The notes below the pieces were generated by a model. The model was not told the origin of the DNA. It did no database searches and saw nothing but the letters and a program-made list of their open reading frames with translations. This document shows positions 36,493 through 48,641 of a stretch of 64,000 nt of DNA, in pieces (position 1 is the first letter of the stretch; every line of letters begins with the position of its first letter). The position numbers were made by a program, and so were the translations under genes. The DNA is from Cycas panzhihuaensis. Taxonomy: Eukaryota; Cycadophyta. Where the stretch lies: assembly GCA_023213395.1 (NCBI GenBank), contig CM041465.1, positions 104,539,741-104,603,740 of the forward strand, given 5' to 3'.

Positions 36493-36493
36493 G

Positions 36494-39109
36494 TGAAACG
36501 CTCCCAGCGGGGCGGTGATCCTACGTCTAGCAAAGAAATACAAAACACAACACCGATCGGGCTGATGGTGAGGATCTCACCTCGCGGGTCGTCCGTGAGC
36601 CGGAGCGCGTGTTCGGGGACTGCAAGGTGCCTGGTTGCTTCCAGGTAGCCATGCAAATACGAGGCCTTCCTACCCTTCGGATGGCCGGGAAGGAAAAGGA
36701 AACCTCGCGCGTTGCGGCTTCTCAAGGTAATGAGAAGGCAACGAGAGGGCAACAGAATCAACGTGCAACGGGTGTGAAGTAAGGTATGGTTGGGGTATGC
36801 AACGTAAACGGGCCTTCTATTTCTATGTAATGCAAGGTAAAAGAAACGGTACAGGAAAGTAAATGTAAAATAAAAGACTATTTCCCTTTTTCCTTTATGT
36901 TTCCTTATCTTTTACTTATCAAGCATGTATAAAGAGCAAGAATGATATAAAAGGGAAAAACAAAGGAAACGTGAGGAATACCTGGATCCGGCGGTTGAGG
37001 TTGAAGTGTGGATTCTCCTTCTCCGTTGCGCTCCTTTCCTCTTTCCTCCACGCATGCAACGTTGGTCAACGGTGGCGAAGGGGGTCCACTTACCTCCCCG
37101 TGAGCATGCGGAATCAAATGAAATGAAAAGACGAAAAAAAAAAACAAAACTAAAGGAGAGAAAGTACCATGGGTGAGCTAACCGGCAATGGGTTCGCTCC
37201 ACGCGCTACCTCCCCCAATGCGATCCTGCAAGAGAACACAAAGAGTACCTTCCTCTCGAGGGAGAGGCTACAAAATATACAAGGAGGTATATGTGTATGA
37301 ACTACAAACTAAAATCAACTTAGCTAATCAAACTAAGCTATATGTCAAAATGTAGCAAAATGGAAACGAGAGCATATGAGGTACTCCTACGCTACCAAGT
37401 GCCACAAACACACGAAGTGGAACTGAGTATAGCCTTGGGATGGCTAACTCACCCACGAGAGGTCTCCAAAGGGGCCCGGGAAAGGAATGCCGGGTGGTGA
37501 CAAAGGTGGATGCGAGTTGTCTCAAAACTGGTCTGGACACCCTGACACAATCTCCTGAACTCCTTCGACCCGTTCCTCAGGACAACGTGTATGGTAAGGG
37601 GAAGAGGACAAGGGACGGAACCCTTGGAGAGAATGACGGCAATGGGGGATGGAACCCCGCCTATCTCCCTCAAATCCTCGTGTATGCCCCCTTACTCTAG
37701 CTGACTGAGGAAAAAATGGAAGAAGACTTGGAGAAAATGAGGAAGTCCAAAGAGAAAACCGGGAAAATGGATTCGGGTCAAGGTAGCACTAAGGGGGCGG
37801 CTATGGCCAATGGTAGCTACTTTCATTCAAGTAGTAAAAGCAAAGGGAAAGAAGGGGTAGAATGCTTGACAATGAATATAAGAGACATGCAAGTATGTCC
37901 AAGGAGTTTGCAAGCAAAAAGCGAAGGGAATACAAGTAACAAGAAGGAGAAATGCAAGAAAATACAAAAAAAACAAGTAAAGCTAAGGGGTACCTTGTGT
38001 AGAGAGGTCATGCATGCCTCCTACCACTAGGGACGATGTGATAGAGGTCAAATGAAGACTGATCATGAGTGCTCCCAGCTGCAAAGTAGATGGAAGAAGC
38101 CCTTTGTGAAGTTGGGGATGTGAAGCAAGTCTTTGGGGCAACTTCTTGGTTGAAGAAGTCCCTTGAATCTTTGTGTAGTTGCAAGAGGAAGAGAGCTGGT
38201 TGTGGAGAGTAGTAAGGGGCAGCAATGGCCCTGCAAAATCCACTGGTGGCAGCCTTGTCCTTCCTCCTTAATTGTTGTGCCTGAACTCCTTTGATTTCTG
38301 TGTCTTCTCTTGTCTTTTGTGGAGAGCTTTTCTTTAGAAAATTTAGAAAAATGAGCTCAAGAATGATGCAAATGAGTAAAAAAAATCATTTTATGTCTTG
38401 TTCACAGTAAGTGAACGTTGGGGGCGTTGGGGCGCCTCCAATCGTACGGAGCCACGCGGCAGTTCCGTGAAAAAACGCGGAAACTGTCGCGTGGTTCTTT
38501 TTTTTAAATTTCGAACAATCAAATGCAAGAATTCTGCGGTACCACTGCAAACTTTGTGGTACCGCTACAAACTTTGTGACACCGCTCCAAACTTTGTGGT
38601 ACCGCTAAGTTTACTGCGGTACCAGCCTGAAATTAAAAATAGAGAAAAATAAGCAGCAAAATCAGGTTTTGAGGCAAAAACAGAGGCTAATCATGAATGG
38701 GAACAGCTGAGGGAATGCCCAACCAGTAGGCAAGTACCCAAAACAATGCAAAGAGTCCTAACTAAGGATTAAATCGAACTTAGAAAGGATGGCAATGCAA
38801 ACGACATGTTGCAACAAGAACAAACAAGCTGGTGAAAATAATCCCAAGAAACTGTGGAGACATCGTGAGTGGTCAGACGCCATATGGGGTGTCGATTCAC
38901 GAGGAATGCCCCTGAGTGAGTCATAGTCAAGGCGTGCCATTAGGCACATGCATTATGAGCAAGCAGATAAACAAATGCATATAGATAGGCATATGTCAAT
39001 CAAACTACTCTAAACCACCTTAATTAACATAGGTAAGAAAAGTAAGAACATATACCTGAACAAACCTGTGTCGATGCGTCTCGAGTCCATTCCCAATAGC
39101 TAGGAAACA
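36494..39109 (-). repeat. LTR C of T3 (outer, 5')
   Basis: 2616 bp, from TGTTTCCTAGCTATTGGGAA at 39109 to GCGTTTCA at 36494. Homology to LTRs A and B stops exactly at 39109, where GCAAC and T2 sequence begin. That fixes the family's LTR boundary. Confidence 0.92.
38455..38624 (-). promoter_or_regulatory. U3 cassette of LTR C
   Basis: GTTCCGTGAAAAAACGCGGAAAC (in two arms GTTCCGTG and CGCGGAAAC) forms a short hairpin at about 38464-38487. It is followed by the 20-bp GGTACCGCTACAAACTTTGT array at 38535-38624, four units. Confidence 0.65.
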
Positions 39110-39114
39110 GCAAC
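39110..39114. other. Right target-site duplication GCAAC of T3
   Basis: Identical to 20922-20926. Confidence 0.88.
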
Positions 39115-39232
39115 CTTGCTATACAATCCATTACACGCCGAGTCCTTTGCATCCACCTGGTTCCAACCAAATCCATTCGACCTGTAGGCCTAGCTATGCA
39201 AGTGAAAAGAGTGGATCTATTCTTCATCTCCA
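39115..39232 (+). pseudogene. T2 extension resumed right of T3
   Basis: The sequence continues T2's homology to T3's own post-protease extension: ATGCAACC then TTGCTATACAATCC matches T3 ATGCAACC then CTGCCACGCGATCC (minus, about 32790-32770), and GTAGGCCTAG..GGATCTATTCTTC matches GTAGGCCTAG..GGACCTACTCTTCG. It proves T3 sits in T2. It stops where a copia LTR-like edge (TGTACTAAACAC) begins. Confidence 0.75.
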
Positions 39233-40250
39233 TGTACTAAACACAAAGGAAAATATGGGAGTAAGAGAGCCTTAAGAGAAAGAGAGTAGCTCTCATAAAA
39301 TGGGGAGGTAAGAATGAGCCTCCTCCATTGAGCTTTTACTTTTATATTGAGAGAGGGCACATTATAGTTAGGTAAAATGAAATTACACATAAGACACATG
39401 AAATTCCATTTCATTTAAGTGATCTAATTTGAAGTTCACTTAAGACCCTTTTTAGAAATAATCAACTAATGTAATGACCTTGTGATATTAACCCATTTTA
39501 ATCTGTCCCTTAATGGTAGAAGGTCATTTCATCCTATTCTATTCTATCCTATAAGGTCTTCATTTGAGCCTCTTGCAAAGCAAACTACTATAACACTTTT
39601 GTGGGAAACCCTCATGGAGAAAAAAACCCACAGATTTTCTAATCTACTAACCTAGCTCAAGCAGCTCTTTAAATGAAGCTAAATAGCTAATCAGTACAAT
39701 GAATTTTGTAGCTAAAATCTACTGAGTCTCCATATACCATTTGGTCATCCCCCATCCCCTTTCAGGCTTTCACATGTTCTAATTTTTTAAAATGATACAA
39801 CTCTTATCCTTTCACGCCCATAAGGGGTTTTTACAAATGGGATAGAGTAGAGACTTACTCTTGTCCTTCCTTGCCCATAAGGGGTTTTCATAAATGAGAT
39901 AGAGTATGATGGTCCTATTATCATCTCCTTCAATCAGTTGGAGATGGAGGCCCTAAGGCTGAGTTACTTTCAGAACTATTTCAACTTCACCCTCTTTAGT
40001 GGTTTTATGATAATATCAGCCACTTGATATGTTGTGGGACAGTACTCTAATTGAATTGTGCCATCATAAACTAGTTCTCTAATCCTATGGACTTTCATAC
40101 TTATATGTTTGGCATGATCATGAAATACAGGATTTTTAGCTATTTAGATTGTATATTGATTATCTACACAGAACCTACTCTCCCTACCTACCCTCCATCA
40201 TTCATCTTCGTTCATGAGCTAATTCCTTTCTACATCTAAGTAGAATAAGA
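39233..40250 (-). mobile_element. Ty1/copia 3' fragment inside T2
   Basis: Minus-strand translation at about 40170-39985 gives NPVFHDHAKHMSMKVHRIRE and LEYCPTTYQVADIIIKPL, the C-terminal RNase H signature of copia polyproteins. Downstream, AAGGAGATGA (39921-39930, minus) may be the polypurine tract, and 39233-39920 a roughly 690-bp LTR containing GTGGGTTTTTTTCTCC and GGGTTTCCCACA, typical of copia LTR tails. The 5' part is missing and edges are approximate. Stops show it is decayed. Confidence 0.65.
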
Positions 40251-40860
40251 GTTTATCCTTCGCTCTGAAATGAGCTTAAAATACCTCTAGGGCACTTCAC
40301 CATACCTTCACATTGGGGGTGTGATGTGTGTTTAGGCCTTTGGTTGTCCCATGTGTTGATGAGGTAGCCATGCCCCTTTCTAAAGGAGTTATCTACCCCC
40401 TTCAACAACAAAGTGCCCCTTTATTTGTATATATTAATAGTTGTTTAATCATATTGGTTGTCGCCACATTTATGGTTAGGGTATCATCCAGGAAAGTGAC
40501 CTTGTTTGCTTCCAAGCATACATCACTACTTGGAGAAGTCTATTAGGATAGTTTATATCCACTTTAGTTGTTCCTTTGGGGTATCTGTACCTATTTTGGT
40601 TGATTTCTTGATAGAATCCCTGCGTTCCATATAAGGGCCATGCATGATCCCCTCATTCTAGCTCCATGTGAGATCACCTGCTATATAGAGTGATTGTGTA
40701 TGGCCAGTACGAGTGGCATGCTACATAAAAGAAATGATTAAAAGTAAGATCTTTATATGACATAGCAAAAATTAACCCACATCATTATCCATACATCAAT
40801 ACATCCACATACATGCATATCTACCTATCTACACCCATACCATCCATAATCAATGCAAAT
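40251..40860. other. Unassigned T2 interior
   Basis: No domain recognised on either strand. A 72-codon plus-strand ORF (40328-40546) has no motif I know. It could be more of the copia fragment or leader/intron sequence of the antisense ORF. Confidence 0.3.
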
Positions 40861-41520
<660 letters not shown>

Positions 41521-42143
41521 CCTCCCTTCCCTGGAAGATCCTTAGCTAGCCATGAAGGTTGACCCCCTCTCTTGAGAGGTTCTTTTAGTCGTCCTCCCTT
41601 TTACACCTCTAAAAATAGGCCACTGGCAAGGTTAAACTATGGTGGCTATAAGTTTATCTCTTTGTTTGGCTCTCGTATCATCCGTGGTAAGGTTTTTAAT
41701 ATAATTTTTAATTATGTTTATATTATTTCTAGATTATATTTATATTATATTTACCTTGTATATGTAGGTGATGGGGCATCCCCTCATTGTCTTCCTCCTT
41801 TTGCCACTCTCTAGTTGTTCCCATTAGGGATTCTGATCCTATCATATCATTTTGGGTCATGTTAACCTCTTTAGTATCATATGGATGATCTCCATGTCAC
41901 TTTGTCTTCACTGTGCATGTCCTTGAGATTAGGGCTCTGCACCCTGAGGATTAATTGAGTCACGCCTCTCTCTCATCACCTAGATGTACGCTTTCCTATC
42001 CATGTGATACGTCACAACACTTACCACCTACCTTAAATACTGACACACTAGCTTAGGAAGGTTTTACTGACAAGTTTTGTGTTCACAACATTCACCATCG
42101 TTTGGTGCTTTTGAGTGATGAGGTTCTGCTACCAAGAGGGTAG
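41521..42143 (+). other. 3' UTR and polypurine tract of T2
   Basis: No coding domain seen; an 80-codon ORF at 41572-41814 is unrecognised. From about 41770 (GATGGGGCATCCCCTC) to the LTR it corresponds to the T0 and T4 3' UTRs. It ends ACCAAGAGGGTAG, with the polypurine tract at 42131-42143. Confidence 0.65.
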
Positions 42144-45100
42144 TGTTTCCTAACCACCAGGAATAGATCAAGGTGGCTTCACATAGGTAAGAACAAGTAT
42201 GCTTCTATCTTACTTGCTCTATGCATATCTTTGTATTTGTTGAGGTATATTTATGGTTGTGGAGGCATGCTACAATTGTATGGTTGCTTAGCTACTTGAT
42301 TTATCTACCTGTCTCCCTTGCTTCTATATGTATCTATGCCTATGATGATTAGGACTTCAGTCTAAATGGTGATATCTGGCTCCTAAGTGGTTCTCCACTG
42401 AGTTGATGGGTACCCGTGAGCTTCTGTAGCTTATTTTGCTTAGTTTGTAACTTGTTTTCTTGAGATCCTTTGCCTTATTATTTTGACCTACAACCCTTCA
42501 TTCGCCCCTTGGTCTGCCAACGAGCCTTATTGAGGGTCCTCATAGCTAAATATAGCTCTTTTCCTCATCTCGTATGGGTTGGCTTGCTTGCCCATCCCCT
42601 GCTGGCTTTGTTTACACTGCTTTCTAGTAAGATTAGCTTATTTTGCTACATCATTCAATTATTTTTATTATTTGATAGGCCCCAATTGTGCCTCTTTTAG
42701 TTTGATTATTGTGGTGAGAGTATAGAAATATTGTAAAAACCCCTACTTTGTTTGGTTCTCGACTATTCTTTTTAGTCATTAATGATTTATGTTACTTTTT
42801 ATTAAAAATTTAGAGTCAAGTTTTGCCCCATGAATATATTTATAGTACCACTAATTTGTTTGTGGAACTACTAATTTGTTAAACTAATTTATTTATGGTA
42901 CCACTAATTTATTTGTGGCTGCAATACTACGAACAAATTCATGGTGTGACTATTATAGTCTAAAACGTGGCCAAAAATGACTATAATCACATTTAATGCG
43001 AACCTAACATAATCCCTGGCCTTGGGACCAACCCAAATCGGGCCTTAACGATCCCAAGACCTCTCCCAAACCATAAAAAACCAAAATTCAAACTCATTTC
43101 CTCTTCTTCTTCGATGGATTTTACTCTTCTTCAATTGATTTTTCTTGAAAAACTTCACATTTCTCTAAAAAGCCCTAATCTCTTACAAATCTACTTGTAG
43201 TTCATGCACCAAACAAATTTCAGCGAAGGAAAGCAAAGGGAATCAATCTCAACAATAGCATTAGATCAGACACAAGCCATCAAGCCTCAAAGAAAAACTA
43301 GTTTCTTCTCCATAAGAACTCTTAGTTTTCAAGCCAAAACTTTTATTTGCATTAATCCTTCTCTCATCCAACAAGGTAAGCCATCTTGTTATGGAAAAAC
43401 TCTAGTTTAGAAGCTCCTTTTAGTGATCATTAGGAGTAGACCTATTACAAACCTTAGAGGCAACCCCTCTACCTATCACGAAACTCTAGTTTTTCCCTCC
43501 AAATCATTAGATGTTGACAAAGAGAGGGCAAAAGTGGCTAGAGGAGATCATAGGAAAGACATTGGACTTGAGTTTTGACTCCAAAAGCCCCCTTCTACTA
43601 GGGTAATCCCCTCCTTAATGCCAGCTAATATCCCTGCTCTTCACGCCTCAACTAGTACAATACTTGGATATAAAACTTGCAGCATCCTTACTTGGTGATT
43701 TGTCACCCTATTTCAAAGTTTTTGTTACTCCTAAGAAACTATTCCACAGTTGTGAGATCCTATTTACCCTTTGGAAGAAAGTTAGATTATAGTGGAGCTC
43801 GCCATTCTGAGGCAACACTCCCACCCCTTCTCATCCTTTGCTTCTTTTGTTTATTACATGTTGTATGTCATACTAGGTAGAAAATATTATTTGCAAATCT
43901 TGTCTCATTGATACACAACTAAACAAATGTTCAAAACATCTTTCATTAGTAAGTTGGAAAGCGTATATAAATATTTGTTGTACATGAATATTTATTCTTT
44001 GTAGAAGTTGCTTGTTGTGTGGTTCAAGTGGAGGTGGATCTATCTACAAACCAATCAATTTCCACTAAAAAGGTAATATAGTTTTTTGTCTTGGTTTATG
44101 CTACATTTTCCTTTCTGTTATCTTCCTTTTGTTTCATTCATTCAAGCTTGGGGAATGTAAGGAAGCCCCACCAAAACTCTGTCAACAACATTACGACAAT
44201 AAGGGAAGTGAAATTACTAACAAAGAGGGTGTGTGGAGGAAGAGTTACACCACTCCATCAACCATCATATATCCGGGTGTACTGCATTCAATCCTTCTTC
44301 TCTTTGCTCCTTCCCCCCACTTTTTTACTCCTGAATAGAAATAAACGAAAAGGAAAAGTACTCTATTATGTTTCTTTTGCACATTTGCATATTACATGAG
44401 AAGGAAAGTGTAACATGAACTTTCTCCTCTTTTTTTACATTAGGGACAAAGTTTTGCACATTTCCTTTCTCCCTTCGACCCTAGACATTACATATTGAAA
44501 AGATAAAAGAAAAGTGCACTTGATTCCTTCTTTATACCAATAGGAAATATCATTATATCTCTCTTATTAATTGCATTGAAAAGGGAACTAGTTACATGTA
44601 AATGGTCATTGCATTCTCTCTCTCTCCTTTCATCCCCTTAAATAATCTATTAAAAGAAAAGGAATCAAGAGTGAGGGAGAATAGTTAGTTTAATTTGTCA
44701 CCATCTTTTATTTGCAACATAAACATTACAATAATCATTGATTGGAAGCAAACTTATCTACAACAAACAAACAAGCACCAACCTATCCCTATTGCTCTTG
44801 TAGCCTGAAGGGAAGTTCGAAACCTAGTTGCAACTAAACGATGGCAACATCTCCTCACTCCATACACCTAACATCATAAACCTTAGCTTCTTAAGGGTAT
44901 CCCATTTAGCACTAAAACTACCTACCTTGGACACCCATTTGCAACAACCACCACTCATTCTTTCTTATTTCTAAGGTTCCTTTCTGTAAGGAACCATTGC
45001 TCTTTTGTCTTTCCTTTAAAAGGATATCTTCTTTATCTTCTTTCACCTTAAGGGTAGGAAAGCCCTACCTTTGGCTACTCGACAACCTAAGGATTCCTTT

Positions 45101-45297
45101 CTCATTCCCTTTATCTCACATCAAGGAGGTTCCCTTGGAAGAGGGGCAACTTACGCTTGGTTTCGATTCCTCGAATCAGCATGCCGATGCGTAAATGCCT
45201 TTTGGGGGTACATTGGCCACTTTCTTTCCTCTCATCTATTAGCTTCCATAGCTAATAAGGTAGGTAAGACCTAGTAACCCTCAAAGGTACACTTCTA
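42144..45297 (+). repeat. 3' LTR of T2
   Basis: 3154 bp, TGTTTCCTAACCACCAGGAA to GTACACTTCTA. It aligns with the 5' LTR (14190-17444) throughout, including the U3 array (42836-42950) and a donor-like motif with one change (GAATGTAAGGAAGCCC, 44153-44168). It is followed by GGTCC. Confidence 0.88.
42836..42950 (+). repeat. U3 tandem array of T2 3' LTR
   Basis: Units of the type GTACCACTAATTTGTTTGTG, fewer and more diverged than in the 5' LTR. Confidence 0.65.
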
Positions 45298-45302
45298 GGT
45301 CC
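45298..45302. other. Right target-site duplication GGTCC of T2
   Basis: Identical to 14185-14189. Confidence 0.85.
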
Positions 45303-45506
45303 TACAATTAGGATAGTTATGTCATATAGATTCTCTTGACACTAAGAGATTTATCCCCTATTCATCCTTGTACTCTCAAAGATCTACAAATCCACATATT
45401 CCCCCTTATGGTTTTACTTCTACATTTGTTTCATGCTCAATGACATTTATCATCATTTACTTATTTATTATAATTCAACATTACTCTTGTTTGAGTATAG
45501 TTACCA

Positions 45507-46290
45507 TGGATTCTAAAGCAGGGAGTCAACCCCCTTCACTTACTAAACCTAGCACGAGTCCCTCCAAATCACCATTCTAATGCCTTGCTCTAGTCAAAAC
45601 TCCTCTCTTAGTCATAGTGATATTTATATCATATGTTCCCACAATACCTCTCGTTTTGCCTAAATTTTATGGCAAGCCTAATAAGGACCCTAAGAAGCAC
45701 ATTGATGTATTTCTTAACATTGCCCAAGTTTACCATGATTCTATTCAAATAAGATCACTTCTACATATAATCTTAGGAGATGCTAGTATATACTGGATTG
45801 TAAAATTTCCACCAAATTCCATTGAGGATACTCAAGAACTATTGGAAAATTTCCTTAATATTTTTTCCCTTCTAAAGGTCAAAGATAATGGTTTTAATTC
45901 ATTACTGACTATGAGTTAACATATTAAAAACTTCTAGGAATTAATTAGTCATTGTATAGTTAGTTTATATGATATCATCCTTAAATAACTCTTTCTTGAT
46001 AGTTTGATAGGTGTCATCAATTTCAAATTATTATACCAAAATCCTAAGTCTTATCTTGAAGTGTAACAACTTTCTTGTCAATGCAAGCTTGCTTTAATTC
46101 AATTAGGAGATGATGGTTGTTGAAAATCCTACCCCTCTTTATACAATCAATCTTGATGGCTCAAATAGTGATGGTGCCATTAGTGAGAGGCCCACCCATT
46201 CCTCTTCCTTACCAATCTACTTGGTAAGTTATACAAGTAACACCCCTACTCCTATTGGTTCCTTACTAGACTTAGTGACATCTATTATAT
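45507..46290 (+). pseudogene. gag: Gag of an old gypsy element
   Basis: Begins MDSKAGSQPPSLTKPSTSPS at 45507. After a stop comes a gag core: LPKFYGKPNKDPKKHIDVFL, HIILGDASIYW, FPPNSIEDTQELLENFLNIF (45650-45900), matching the retrotransposon-gag pattern (projected target, 'L.G.A..W', 'F...F'). Stops follow every 10-40 codons after 45918. It differs from the T1-T4 gag and from the scraps at 12-14 kb. Confidence 0.6.
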
Positions 46291-47345
46291 AATTGATGTA
46301 ACTTGAATAGAATGTTGTTACACAAAATGAGTTTATTCATAAATCTCAAAATAACCAACTGAAGTGGTAGTGTAATCTAGCCCCTTATCCTTGAGAACAT
46401 AATATTCCACTTGTTTCCCTATAAAATAGGTAACAACAACGTCCTATCGAACCTTTATATTGCAATCAAGATGAAAAGAATAACCATCAATAGAATGTTT
46501 ATCATGAGTGACTTTAGTGTTCAATTTGCTAAGTCATGAACAACTATACAAACTATAATTGCTTGAATCAAAATCAAATTAATCAAGGGCAACCTTCAAA
46601 TCTCAACTAGGAATTAAGAATGTATAAAAACACTTTTCTAAATAATAACAACCAACTTGTATATATGACACAATCAACTTCCCCTAATCCCTAATGCCAA
46701 CTTATGGCTCAAATCCAAATCCTTTGAAATTGCTTGAATACATTATAGGTGTGTCATCCTCCTACAATAAATCCTTGTCATATTGTAAGTTCTTAATTCT
46801 CAACCCTTTCCTTAAATTATTTTAAACCTATATTTATTGCAAGTTATACTTTACTCAGATAAAGTACTAACTTTGTACACTAGTCCTCTTTAAGTATTCA
46901 AAAATTTAAACCTAGAGAGTAAAGTAAAGTAGCAACGCAGAAACTTATAACATAAATATACCTCATAGAGCCCAACTCTATTGATTTGTCTCACATTTTT
47001 ATTGTTTAAAATTGATCTCAAGCTATAAAACAAAATGTTGATTTTGACAATGAGTCAAAAGAAAAGAAAACACCCATCATAGTTGTTAATCTCTAAACTT
47101 CTAAGGTTTTAAACCTTCTTTTCTTGTTTTCATATTCCCTTGTTAATGACTTAAAAGTATTTTGTTAAGGATGTCTCTTTATGATATTTTGGAACATTGC
47201 CTAGCTCAAAGGCAAAAATGCCTCCATGCCTTAGGTATTTAATCTTTTAAACCTCCTTTAAGGGTGTTGTCTTTTGATTTATCTATCCTACAAGCTAATA
47301 TTGTATCTTAGCCTAATCTCAAACCATTTATAGTTTATTTTATTA
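46291..47345 (+). other. Decayed spacer of the old gypsy element
   Basis: AT-rich, stops in all frames. It probably covers the gag tail and nucleocapsid region, but no zinc knuckle is visible. Confidence 0.3.
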
Positions 47346-47640
47346 TTAGTAAGATTATCATCCATCACATAATTATTGACGATTCATCTTCCCTTAATGT
47401 CATTCCTACTTTGCTTATGCAAGCAATTTAAGAAGTTGGATAAAAGTCCTACTTTCATCAAGGGTTTTGATGTTGTAAAGCATCCATTGATGGGTAGAAT
47501 TTACAATATACCTATTACATTTAAGGGTAAGATAGTAGAAATTAATATTGTGGTTATTGACATAACCTTAGACTATAATATCCTTTTAGGTTAATCATGG
47601 ATTTGCATAATGCATGCCATTCTATCATCTTTACTGAGCA
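47346..47640 (+). pseudogene. Protease of the old gypsy element
   Basis: The plus strand shows IIDDSSSLNVIPTLLMQ (about 47372-47420), then GFDVVKHPLMGRIYNIPITF and IDITLDYNILLG (to 47590). This is the retropepsin order: D-[DST]-S/G triad, flap region, closing 'DYNILLG'. The triad is degenerate (D-D-S) and stops are present. A frame change occurs between the first and second parts. Confidence 0.6.
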
Positions 47641-48429
47641 AAATCCAATTGCATGATGGCAACTATATTAAGGCCATTCAGTTATTAACATTTCATATTT
47701 AATCAATTTCAAAAAATTCCAACTTAGAAATTATCCCGGATCTTGATATTGATCATGAGTAACAATTAAAAGATATGACCTTAAGTGTCTATGGAATTAT
47801 CCCTCATATTTAATTCTGTCCATCTTCCTTTGAACATAGGGTTTTCGTTATTCAAGTATATTCCATATCCTTTTTAGATGTATTTCTGGATGATGAAGTA
47901 ATTTTGGAATTCCTATTTTTTAATGATTACACTTGGGATGAATTCCATAATAAGCATCAACATCCTTATTATCTCATACCTAACACAATTAAAATTAAGT
48001 AATTTCCTAATGAATTCAATCTTTCTAATATAAAAGAAATTCTTCAAACACCATCTACCTTCCTAATAAATTTAATATTCGATGATGTTATACCATTTGC
48101 ACGTAAACCCTTTAAGGAGGGTAGCCCTATTTTAGTTAGGGAAACCATTGATGCTAATATTTCTATGACTTCTATTAGAATAATGTTATCTTTTCATGTA
48201 TTAATGTTATCTTTTAATAAGGTTCATTTTATAATGTTACTTTATATTAATTAATTCCGTAGTTTGTTGAAATGGACAACTACCCATTTCAATGAACCTT
48301 CATCTTCTTTAAAGTATCTTCTCCCAGATTCTAGGAGTTTGGTCAGGTTGGTCAAACATTTGACTGATGAGGTGGAGGCAATACGTAGGATAGGCTGGCA
48401 TCAACTCAAAGGGAAGATGAGATCCTTAT
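47641..48429 (+). other. Degraded sequence after the old protease
   Basis: Pieces of open frame (for example about 47860-47960 and 48050-48130) show no RT motif. At about 48270-48420 a GC-richer patch (LLPDSRSLVRLVKHLTDEVE) is unrecognised. Confidence 0.3.
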
Positions 48430-48641
48430 AACATTCACTCTGTAATGTATTTATTATTATTATAAATTATTATTTTAGGAGGTGGTTTTTTTTATCCCCA
48501 CTGAGGTTTTTCCACTTGTCAAATACGGTCCATCTATGTATTGATTGATATTTGCAGACATATGTTTTTATTTTGAATATTATGATGATATCATATGTTT
48601 TTCAAATAAATCTCTCTCTCTAATATGGTATTAGAGCAGGG
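48430..48641 (+). mobile_element. Ty1/copia LTR end with primer binding site
   Basis: GGTGGTTTTTTTTATCCCC and GAGGTTTTTCCAC resemble the poly(A)-region signature of plant copia LTRs. TGGTATTAGAGCAGGG at 48626-48641 matches the initiator-Met tRNA primer site of copia elements (TGGTATCAGAGC) with C-to-T. The left LTR end is not determined, and the body is not recognisable downstream. Confidence 0.55.

Larger units (their letters stand above)
20927..39109 (-). mobile_element. T3: triple-LTR tandem retroelement inside T2
   Basis: An 18183-bp minus-strand structure: LTR C (36494-39109), internal 2 (31288-36493), LTR B (28710-31287), internal 1 (23548-28709), LTR A (20927-23547). Both internal regions carry a primer site against the LTR to their right, then gag, protease, extension, a hairpin array and a fragment of archaeal-like RNase H. 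Only the outer ends carry a duplication (GCAAC). That fits one insertion followed by unequal recombination between LTRs, rather than three insertions. RT, first RNase H and integrase are absent from both internal regions, so it is non-autonomous. Confidence 0.9.

Noticed and set aside
20927-39109. Three independent LTR insertions side by side
   Set aside because: Middle LTR lacks its own duplication and is joined to primer site and 3' UTR exactly as in a tandem element.
39228-39232. CTCCA as a target duplication of the copia fragment, with a match near 40673
   Set aside because: The right-hand match is not next to an LTR end, so a 5-bp coincidence is more likely.
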